Part shown: positions 1-5,485 of the stretch, one piece after another | How the letters are laid out: every line of letters starts with the position of its first letter | Position numbering within the stretch: position 1 is the stretch's first letter | Assembly: GCA_029557025.1 (NCBI GenBank) | Contig: JAKPRU010000302.1 | Coordinates: 1 to 5,485, forward strand | Length of the DNA: 5,485 nucleotides | Source: Candidatus Omnitrophota bacterium | GTDB lineage: Bacteria; Hinthialibacterota; Hinthialibacteria; Hinthialibacterales; JAKPRU01 | Reading direction: 5' to 3' | Notes under the pieces: model-generated | What the model saw: the letters and a program-made list of their open reading frames with translations, nothing else | What the model was told of the DNA's origin: nothing | The model's database searches: none | Program-made: the position numbers and the translations under genes

Positions 1-3000
1 CGACACGGCGACACCGAAAGAAAGGTCTTTTCCAGGATCACCCTGTGGTTCCAAATGAACAGTAAGGGGTAAACTCAAGCCGATCAGTCTCGCGTTGAGG
101 GAGGGATCGAGAACCTTCTGCACGATCCGCTCGCGGAACTCTTGCAGAGCCTTTTCCAAATTGACGGTCAATTTCTCGGCTTTCTCCGGGGAAATTGTTT
201 CCTCGAGCGTGCGTTTTGGGATCTTTTGTCCTGTTTCGACGATGTCCACCCATGCCGTTCTACCGCCGACCATGGCCGAGGCGAATTCCTGCGCAGTTTT
301 GTCCAGCTTCCAAACCTCTTTCAGCGCACCGGTTTCTTTTGGGTACTGTGAGAGGACTTGAATCATTTCCATGATTCGGTTCGGGACCCAGCTTCCCCGT
401 TCCTCCTGCGACGGTGTGAACGCTCCCCGGGAGAGGGTAAAAGTCAGGATCGAATCTTCGGTAGCGATTGCTTTTTTATCCTGCCCATTCAGGGCAACAC
501 GATAAGCGGGTTCTTTGGGAATGTTCGTGAAATGGAGATTGATGATTTGCGAACGCGGCAAGCGGTTGGAAATGGAAAAACCGATTTTTGAGTCCGGGAG
601 AGGGTCGATGGCGCAGAAGGGGCCTTTCGGCACGGCTTTGCGGTTTTCAAGGTCGATATCGATTCTTCCGGTATTTTCCGTGGCGAGGATCATCGTGACC
701 GTATCGCCGGGTCTCAGCCGGATCGGTTTCTGCAAGCTATAAATCAGGTTGTCCAAGCTGGTTTGCTGAATGCCCGCGTCGTGTGGCTGACCTTCCAGGA
801 ACAAAAGTGGATTCTGATTACGGAACGAGGGAGGAACCTCCGTTCCGACTTGGGCGAGTTCCAGAGGACGGCCATCTGTGGTTCTGTCCAGACGGAACGT
901 AATTCGTCGCGCAGCTTCCAGCGATGCGGCATGATAGTCCATCCATCCTTGAAAATTCGGACAGTAGACCGGAGCGTGAATCTCCTCCCACTGTGCGGGA
1001 AGATGCGGAGTGAGGATCAGACGTTTCAGCCGCGCATCGTAGAATAATCCTTCCAATGCGGTCAGCATGGACCAGGAGACCGGCCCCGCCAGGGTCTCGT
1101 TTGTGCCGGTCGAAGACGGGAATTGTACCGGGACCGCCATTCCGTAACCGGCGGAGGTGGCGCGTCGGTGCAGAGCTTCCAGGATTCTCAGTCCTTCCGA
1201 GGCGCGATCTTCATAGGCGGCTAAGGCGGCAAGAACGGCAAGGGTTCGGCTGTCCACCTCTGTCGGAGTGTCGGAACGGGCCTCTTCGTCCCGGGAGGTG
1301 AGAAGATCCAGAATTGTTCCCAAACAGGTTTTGACATGCTCGGCGGGCAGAAGATTCCTTCGCCCCAGGAGATGGGCAAACCACTCGCCGATCAGTTGTT
1401 CGGGCTGAAGTGAGGCGGCCTGTGTATCCAACGGTGAGCGCGGATCGAAGAACGCCTTGAAGTAGCGCCCATTCCATAGCGAAACCAACATGCTTTCTTC
1501 GGCTTTGCGGGCGGTTGCCTGGATTTCAGCGAGGAACTCGATGTCCCGATTCAACGACTGGAATTCCTCCGCCACGGCGAGGGCGCCCAGCCACATCCCG
1601 GCGACATCGGCATAATTTCGTCGCCCCTCCGGATCCGACACAGAACCTGCACTTTCCGGAATGCCGTTTCCGTCCGTGTCGAATCCGATCGATCTCGACA
1701 CGGCTTTTCGAATTGCGGGCAGCATTTCCGCACGCAATTCATCGTGCCCCGTGTAGTGATCGTACAGGGAGTAGCGCAGAATGAATCCACAAGCGGCTCG
1801 CGCATCGCGGTCGAGATCCCGGACCGCAGTTGTATCGCTGACAATCTCTGCAATCGAACCCGGACCGGCGGGAATCTCACCATCCTCCTGCTGACTGTCC
1901 AGAACGAACTTCATATTCCCGGCGCTCAGGTCCGGCAGCATTCTCATCAGGAATTGGTCTGTGATCGAGGCGGCCAAGGTCGATTGCAGCACTCCCAGAA
2001 ACGGGTCTTCGATGAATGCGAAACGGTTGTCGATAATCACGGAACGCGAAAACAGCGGGGACAGGTCGTTCAGCAAACGAATCTTCAGCCAGGAAGGAAG
2101 AGAACTGCTCAGCAACGGTTCTCGCCATTGATTTGTTTCTGTCCAAAGGCGTTCCCGGTGTTTCAGGAAATAAACGGCTGCATCCCAGGCGTCGTTGAAG
2201 TAGATTGCGGGAAGCTGGTGGTGCTCGCGCCTGTCCGGTGCCACAACCACCGGACAGTGCCAAGTCAGGACAAAGACGGTTTGCGCAGACTCTCCGGCGG
2301 GCAATTCCACCTGGTCGGCAATGGCCCCCGCCGGATGCACATCCTCACTTCCCATCGGCCAGGGTCCCGGCTCCGTTTCATCGAAGAACCGTCCGCTCTT
2401 CGAGAACAGGGTCATAAAGGTGTCCGGGGTTTGAGCGTTCCATGAGGGAAGGAAGGTTACGAAGTGGTTATGCTGCTGTTCCACCGCGATTGCATAGGTT
2501 CCGAGCGTGCTTCGTCGCGGATTGTTCGGTTCGAGTGTTTTTGTGGTTCCGAAAACCAGCCCGCTTGCGGACCTTGTGCTTCGAGGCTCCTGATAATTGC
2601 CGATTCGATCTTCCCAGGGAATCCCGGTTTGCAAATCCACACCCAGCCCCAGCAGGTTCTCCCAGGCAAATGCGAGGGATATTTTCAGTGGACGATTTGT
2701 CGTGTTCTTGCACCGAAAGATAAAAAACGCCCCCGGTAGAGTGGAATCTTTCAGGTTCCAGGCGCAAAGCGGACTCCATGCCTCCAGATGAACCTCGATG
2801 GGGAGTTCGGAATCGGAGAATGTGAGGTTTGCGCAAGGGAAAATCCCGATGTAACTAATGTTTTCGATATCATCCATCTCTGTATCGCCACGGCGGAGGA
2901 CTTTGGAGATGGATTTTTCACCGTCTTCAACACGGACCGCAAAGAAGCAGGCGGAGGGCCTTGGGATGAATCCACGCCAGTTATTGTTGATTGTCAGACG

Positions 3001-3192
3001 GTCGAACCAGCCATCGGTACCGAAATCCACAGAACCACATCCGATCCCTCCGAGAGGCATTCCGTGGACTGTGGTTGCGTTGCGGTACAGTCCCTCCGTG
3101 AAAGCACGGGACAAGTCTGTATCCCCTATCGTCGCAGAAAGAGCAATCTGACAACTCAAGAAGACTGCGGCAAAAAGCGCAAATCCATTCAT
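1..3192 (-). CDS. Exported GH116-like (GBA2/DUF608 family) glycoside hydrolase, divergent, 3' end outside window
   Basis: The frame is open without interruption for 1064 codons and continues past the window edge. Residues 1-20 look like a Sec signal peptide (hydrophobic FALFAAVFL, then ALSA before a likely cleavage site), so the product is probably exported. The GH116 N-terminal signature follows as GMPLGGIGCGSV (residues 44-55), opening a beta-sandwich domain to about residue 330. The helical catalytic domain runs from about 345 to 735: LPSWLKIRLLND (365-376), RFAFIE with E395 aligning with the family nucleophile, DLDRD (459-463), YDHYTGHDEL (477-486), a calcium-type DTDGNGIPE (505-513), D520 as possible acid/base, NE (698-699), and LTPHLPAQW ending at 735, typical of (alpha/alpha)6 glycosidases. 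Known relatives are retaining beta-glucosidases/glucosylceramidases of about 800-930 residues. This protein is longer, with over 325 unassigned C-terminal residues including a charged helix at about 1002-1028. Several binding residues differ, so the substrate is unknown. The ATG at 3190-3192 lacks a Shine-Dalgarno; an in-frame TTG at 3238-3240 is an alternative start. Family assignment is firm to fairly firm; activity is inferred. Confidence 0.85.
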   Translation of the reverse strand, partial: MNGFALFAAVFLSCQIALSATIGDTDLSRAFTEGLYRNATTVHGMPLGGIGCGSVDFGTDGWFDRLTINNNWRGFIPRPSACFFAVRVEDGEKSISKVLRRGDTEMDDIENISYIGIFPCANLTFSDSELPIEVHLEAWSPLCAWNLKDSTLPGAFFIFRCKNTTNRPLKISLAFAWENLLGLGVDLQTGIPWEDRIGNYQEPRSTRSASGLVFGTTKTLEPNNPRRSTLGTYAIAVEQQHNHFVTFLPSWNAQTPDTFMTLFSKSGRFFDETEPGPWPMGSEDVHPAGAIADQVELPAGESAQTVFVLTWHCPVVVAPDRREHHQLPAIYFNDAWDAAVYFLKHRERLWTETNQWREPLLSSSLPSWLKIRLLNDLSPLFSRSVIIDNRFAFIEDPFLGVLQSTLAASITDQFLMRMLPDLSAGNMKFVLDSQQEDGEIPAGPGSIAEIVSDTTAVRDLDRDARAACGFILRYSLYDHYTGHDELRAEMLPAIRKAVSRSIGFDTDGNGIPESAGSVSDPEGRRNYADVAGMWLGALAVAEEFQSLNRDIEFLAEIQATARKAEESMLVSLWNGRYFKAFFDPRSPLDTQAASLQPEQLIGEWFAHLLGRRNLLPAEHVKTCLGTILDLLTSRDEEARSDTPTEVDSRTLAVLAALAAYEDRASEGLRILEALHRRATSAGYGMAVPVQFPSSTGTNETLAGPVSWSMLTALEGLFYDARLKRLILTPHLPAQWEEIHAPVYCPNFQGWMDYHAASLEAARRITFRLDRTTDGRPLELAQVGTEVPPSFRNQNPLLFLEGQPHDAGIQQTSLDNLIYSLQKPIRLRPGDTVTMILATENTGRIDIDLENRKAVPKGPFCAIDPLPDSKIGFSISNRLPRSQIINLHFTNIPKEPAYRVALNGQDKKAIATEDSILTFTLSRGAFTPSQEERGSWVPNRIMEMIQVLSQYPKETGALKEVWKLDKTAQEFASAMVGGRTAWVDIVETGQKIPKRTLEETISPEKAEKLTVNLEKALQEFRERIVQKVLDPSLNARLIGLSLPLTVHLEPQGDPGKDLSFGVAVS

Positions 3193-3237
3193 ATCAATCA
3201 GATACGCGAGGGACTTATGTGATGAAGACCTTTTCTG

Positions 3238-3255
3238 CAATTCACCTGTCTCCCG
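3238..3255 (-). promoter_or_regulatory. Shine-Dalgarno plus alternative TTG start for the GH116-like gene
   Basis: On the minus strand CGGGAG (3255 to 3250) lies nine bases before an in-frame TTG (3240-3238). This start would add 16 residues, including QKR and HK, ahead of the ATG at 3192. That would give the signal peptide a basic n-region that the ATG start lacks. The ATG itself is preceded by no purine-rich stretch. The frame is open back to a stop at 3268-3270. An aspartate just before the ATG-encoded methionine makes the longer form less ideal as a signal peptide, so the choice stays open. Confidence 0.4.
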
Positions 3256-3263
3256 AAAGAGAT

Positions 3264-3299
3264 AGTATCATAATCCTCTTCGTTGCGGCAAAACGGCAA
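3264..3299 (-). promoter_or_regulatory. Weak candidate promoter for the GH116-like gene
   Basis: The minus strand carries TATGAT (3272 to 3267), five of six matches to a -10 box, overlapping GATACT (3269 to 3264). Upstream are two copies of TTGCCG (3299-3294 and 3291-3286). The nearer copy is 16 bases from GATACT but only 13 from TATGAT, and the farther copy is 21 from TATGAT, so no pair is both well matched and well spaced. A start near 3260 would leave a short leader containing the Shine-Dalgarno at 3250-3255, which fits the TTG start. Confidence 0.25.
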
Positions 3300-3352
3300 G
3301 TTTTGTATTTACGCATGGCGAAAAATGTTGGACTTTGAGGGCTTCTTTCAGC

Positions 3353-3380
3353 TTGACTCACCGGAAACCTACGGTAATAT
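3353..3380 (+). promoter_or_regulatory. Sigma70-like promoter for the anti-sigma kinase gene
   Basis: TTGACT (3353-3358) and TAATAT (3375-3380) are separated by 16 bases, matching the -35 and -10 consensus at five and four of six positions. Transcription would begin near 3387, about 55 bases before the ATG at 3443. This argues against starting the gene further upstream at TTG 3335, because the promoter would then lie inside the coding region. It is the best promoter candidate in the intergenic region and probably serves both rightward genes. Confidence 0.5.
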
Positions 3381-3442
3381 TTAAAAAGTGTTTCGCCTTT
3401 TCGCGCATACTTTATCGCGGTAACGGTCAGGTCCGCAGAGAC

Positions 3443-3889
3443 ATGTCACAGGTTCTGTCCTACACAACGGGAGAACAGAAATACGAGATCTCAAGTCGTC
3501 TTGAGTCCATTTATCCCCTTGAACAGGAAGTTCTTGAAGTTATCACCTCGTTCGGATACAGCGATGATGAGATTTTCGGTATCCGCCTGGCCATGGATGA
3601 AGCGCTGATCAACGCGATCCTGCACGGCAATCGCGGCCAGGAATATAAGCGGGTCTTTGTCGCCTTGCAGGTGAACCCCGAGTGGGTGGAAATCTCCGTT
3701 CGAGATGAGGGAGATGGATTCGATGTGAACAGCCTGTTTGATCCGACCACCGAGGAGCATCTTCATGACCCGCATGGACGGGGGATCTTCCTGATCCGTG
3801 AGTTTATGTCTGAGGTTACATTTAACGAAGTCGGGAACCAGATTACTTTTCTTCTTCGGAAGGCTGGAGGGGCCTCGCGGGTTGCTTGA
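3443..3889 (+). CDS. RsbW/SpoIIAB-type anti-sigma factor serine kinase (HATPase_c_2)
   Basis: This encodes 148 residues, the usual size for the family. RsbW-type proteins are cytoplasmic GHKL-fold kinases that bind a sigma factor or other target and phosphorylate a STAS anti-anti-sigma protein on serine or threonine, switching partners according to phosphorylation state. The ATP site is complete: N-box DEALINAILHGN (52-63) with E53 and N57, the G1 box DEGDGFD (88-94), and the G2 box GRGIFLI (112-118) after a lid-like stretch rich in H, D and P. The ATG at 3443 is preferred because the domain begins soon after it and a promoter lies upstream. The frame is open back to a TTG at 3335, but the extra 36 residues look like untranslated leader. 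The Shine-Dalgarno is weak (AGG at 3429-3431, AGAG too close). No STAS, PP2C phosphatase or sigma gene is in view, so target and pathway are unknown. The gene downstream starts within 90 bases on the same strand. Confidence 0.92.
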   Translation: MSQVLSYTTGEQKYEISSRLESIYPLEQEVLEVITSFGYSDDEIFGIRLAMDEALINAILHGNRGQEYKRVFVALQVNPEWVEISVRDEGDGFDVNSLFDPTTEEHLHDPHGRGIFLIREFMSEVTFNEVGNQITFLLRKAGGASRVA

Positions 3890-3978
3890 TTGCGCGATTT
3901 GGGGCTTACCGATTTTTTCCTGATGTTGTCCGCCCTGATCTTCCGAGACCCATCGGTTACACGCTACCATCCTTTTCT
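3890..3978 (+). other. Short gap between kinase and membrane-protein genes, no terminator
   Basis: The 89 bases contain T-rich stretches but no stable hairpin followed by a T run, and no convincing promoter. The reading frame of the downstream gene is open across the whole gap. Translation could therefore begin at TTG 3886-3888, overlapping the kinase stop codon (3887-3889), which would make the two genes translationally coupled. The most conservative reading is an untranslated spacer inside one operon. Confidence 0.45.
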
Positions 3979-5485
3979 ATGGACCGGAGCCATCCACCCG
4001 TCTCAACCGTCCTGGTGTTTCTTGCTTTTCTGGTCGCGCTGTTCTACCTGGCCGGAGCGTTTTGGATTTGTGCGGCACAACATACCGGCCCTGTCATTTT
4101 GACCGGAGATCAAGCCTATCTTGACCTTCTATACGTCCGGAATCTTCGGGATGGTCTTGGTCCACGCTATTTGCCGGACCATTTGAAGACGCTGGCTGCA
4201 GCTTCCCCGCTCCATGTTGCATTGTTATGGATCGTTTCACATTTTTTGTCGCTGCCGTTTCCGCTGCTATGGGGAGCGGGTTTTCTGGGTGTCGTGTTTT
4301 TGTGGCTGGGATTGGTGTTGGCGGCCTGGCGGCTTCGCGAGGAAGGGGGTGGTGTAGAGATCGGTTTCCTTCTGGCTGCTTTGGGGCAAGGTGGAATCCT
4401 GTGGCTGTTGTGGTCCGGGGACTCCGGCGCACTGGTGGTGTTGGGTGTTTTTGCCTGCGTGCTACCTCTTTACCGGCGCGATCTGACGCCAAGTCGACTT
4501 GCTATCACTTCTGTCGGCGCGTTTCTCCTGGGACTGTGCAGTTGGCCCGGATACGCCTTTGCTCTGGGCACCACCCTTTTCTTGGTGACTTATGGCGCAC
4601 GAGACATGCCGGACCTGCGACGTCCGTGGAGACCGGGGTTCTGGTGGGCTGTGCTTCCGTCAGCAGGGGGTGGAGGGATTCTTCTCCTGAATTGGGCCTG
4701 GACCGGGCTTTGGGATGGCGGCGGACCGTTGTCGGAATTCAATCCGCTCACCTGCCTATCTTTCGGGACCATTCTCCGGTTGGAATGGCCGGACGGGTTC
4801 TTCCACCTTTTGCGTATGCTGGGCATGTCGGGAACACCGGTGGGCGGCCTCTCCTGGATACTTCTCCCGCTGTTTCTCTTCGGATTGCTGGTATCCCCTG
4901 AAAAGCAACCAGAGAAGAACAGCCGTACAGAACTCCTTCCGCTTTTCCAGATATTGAGCGTCCTGGTGTTCCTGGCATTTCTGCCGGAGGGCGAGAGGGA
5001 ATCGAGTATTCTTCCCTTCATGCCGCTGTTTCTTTTTTTTGTGTTTCGGGGAATCAGGGAGATTGCCTGCCGGATTCCCCAAGTGGGGGATACTGTCGCG
5101 TGGATTGTGATCCTGGGATTGGTTGCGGTTCAGGTCTGGGCGCTGCCGAATTGGTATGATCGGGTGCGTTTAATTCGCTCGGAACGGTATCGGATGTCGG
5201 TCCTGCCTGCTGATGAAGCCAAGGCAAAGGGTTGGATATCCGATTCCGTACGGGTATCGGCGGGCGATGATCCGGCCCTGCTTGTGCGATTGGGTTCTGA
5301 CATTGTGCGTCAAGGCATTTTCGGGAGCGGATATCGTTTGAATGTGAATCTGGCCGGCATCGGATATGCGGGTGTCAAACGAGATGCTTTACGTCTTTTG
5401 CTCGATGCGCCGGATTGTGTCCTGTTTCCCAACTCCCGGGGAGTTGCCGGCCGGTCGGCATTTCCGGATATCCTGTCGGCTTCGG
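3979..5485 (+). CDS. Polytopic membrane protein, divergent GT-C-like glycosyltransferase, 3' end outside window
   Basis: The frame is open for 502 codons and continues past the edge. TM1 is at about residues 8-33, followed by an outside loop with GDQAYLDLLYVRNLRDGLG (43-61) and SPLH (76-79). Further hydrophobic segments lie at about 77-92, 95-117, 129-145, 150-164, 174-187 and 192-205, then around 220-240, and four more before residue 410. After that comes a soluble-looking C-terminal part. The order resembles GT-C enzymes that use polyprenyl-phosphate sugars: a DDAY...YARNL..G.G loop, a SPLW motif, an SG-ET helix and a TRPEG motif. Here these read DQAY, SPLH, WSGDSGALVVL (145-155) and SWPGY (188-192), so the fold assignment is reasonable while catalysis is doubtful. 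A role in envelope glycan or protein glycosylation is inferred only. The ATG at 3979 has no Shine-Dalgarno. The frame extends upstream to a TTG at 3886 overlapping the kinase stop, an alternative start. Co-transcription with the kinase gene is likely. Confidence 0.8.
   Translation, partial: MDRSHPPVSTVLVFLAFLVALFYLAGAFWICAAQHTGPVILTGDQAYLDLLYVRNLRDGLGPRYLPDHLKTLAAASPLHVALLWIVSHFLSLPFPLLWGAGFLGVVFLWLGLVLAAWRLREEGGGVEIGFLLAALGQGGILWLLWSGDSGALVVLGVFACVLPLYRRDLTPSRLAITSVGAFLLGLCSWPGYAFALGTTLFLVTYGARDMPDLRRPWRPGFWWAVLPSAGGGGILLLNWAWTGLWDGGGPLSEFNPLTCLSFGTILRLEWPDGFFHLLRMLGMSGTPVGGLSWILLPLFLFGLLVSPEKQPEKNSRTELLPLFQILSVLVFLAFLPEGERESSILPFMPLFLFFVFRGIREIACRIPQVGDTVAWIVILGLVAVQVWALPNWYDRVRLIRSERYRMSVLPADEAKAKGWISDSVRVSAGDDPALLVRLGSDIVRQGIFGSGYRLNVNLAGIGYAGVKRDALRLLLDAPDCVLFPNSRGVAGRSAFPDILSAS

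Noticed and set aside
12..14. Lipoprotein reading of the glycosidase signal (FLSC at residues 11-14)
   Set aside because: The lipobox is poor (F at -3, L at -2) and the hydrophobic stretch continues to a better signal peptidase I site near residues 19-20. The start and end given here are residue numbers in the minus-strand protein, not window bases.
1744..2445. Plus-strand 233-codon open frame
   Set aside because: It lies antisense to the GH116-like gene, whose frame carries recognisable family motifs throughout. The translation is rich in R, Q, G and P with no family resemblance, so it is a shadow frame.
3315..3338. Seven-codon ORF (MAKNVGL) as a leader peptide
   Set aside because: It lies upstream of the likely transcription start near 3387, has no Shine-Dalgarno and no attenuator-like hairpins after it.
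3335..3442. Upstream TTG start for the kinase gene (36 more residues)
   Set aside because: The stretch contains the TTGACT/TAATAT promoter candidate, has no Shine-Dalgarno or family similarity, and the remaining 148 residues already make a full-length RsbW-type protein.
3875..3900. TCGCG/CGCGA inverted repeat as a terminator after the kinase gene
   Set aside because: The stem is only five base pairs with a 13-base loop that spans the stop codon, and it is followed by TTTGGGG rather than a T run.
3491..3970. Minus-strand 159-codon open frame
   Set aside because: It is antisense to the kinase gene, which has complete ATP-binding boxes; no family features were seen in the antisense translation.
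4227..4901. Plus-strand 224-codon open frame
   Set aside because: It overlaps the GT-C-like gene in another frame and has an Arg/Gly/Cys-rich composition typical of a shifted reading. The overlapping frame has coherent membrane segments and runs on to the window end.

Overview
The window holds three protein genes arranged around one divergent intergenic region (about 3193-3442). Two of the three run off the window edges. No rRNA, tRNA, CRISPR array, insertion sequence or integrase was seen. Base composition is a little over half G+C by eye and looks similar across all three genes. The genes have poor or no Shine-Dalgarno sequences before their most obvious ATG codons. Together with a large exported glycosidase-like protein, a partner-switching kinase and a polytopic GT-C-like membrane protein, this suggests a free-living environmental bacterium with a complex envelope. 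A Planctomycetota, Hydrogenedentota or Sumerlaeota type of lineage would fit, but the placement is a weak inference and nothing in the window fixes the taxon.

Region 1 (1-3192, minus strand) is one uninterrupted reading frame of at least 1064 codons whose 3' end lies outside the window. It encodes an exported protein related to glycoside hydrolase family 116 (the GBA2 / DUF608 group). The N-terminal beta-sandwich signature, the nucleophile motif and the general (alpha/alpha)6-barrel layout are recognisable. Several substrate-binding residues known from characterised GH116 enzymes are replaced, and a long C-terminal part of more than 325 residues is unassigned.

Region 2 (3193-3442) separates the divergent genes. 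It holds a good sigma70-like promoter for the rightward genes, a weaker promoter candidate for the leftward gene, and a Shine-Dalgarno plus TTG combination that may be the true start of the glycosidase.

Region 3 (3443-3889, plus) encodes a compact RsbW/SpoIIAB-type ATP-binding anti-sigma kinase with all ATP-site boxes. Its usual partners (STAS protein, PP2C phosphatase, sigma factor) are not in the window.

Region 4 (3979-5485, plus, 3' end outside) encodes a multi-spanning membrane protein whose N-terminal half follows the layout of GT-C polyprenyl-phosphate-sugar glycosyltransferases, with altered signature residues. It probably shares a transcript with the kinase gene. I see no clear new multi-gene system. 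The most unusual items are the two divergent enzymes (GH116-like and GT-C-like), each with changes at expected active-site positions.
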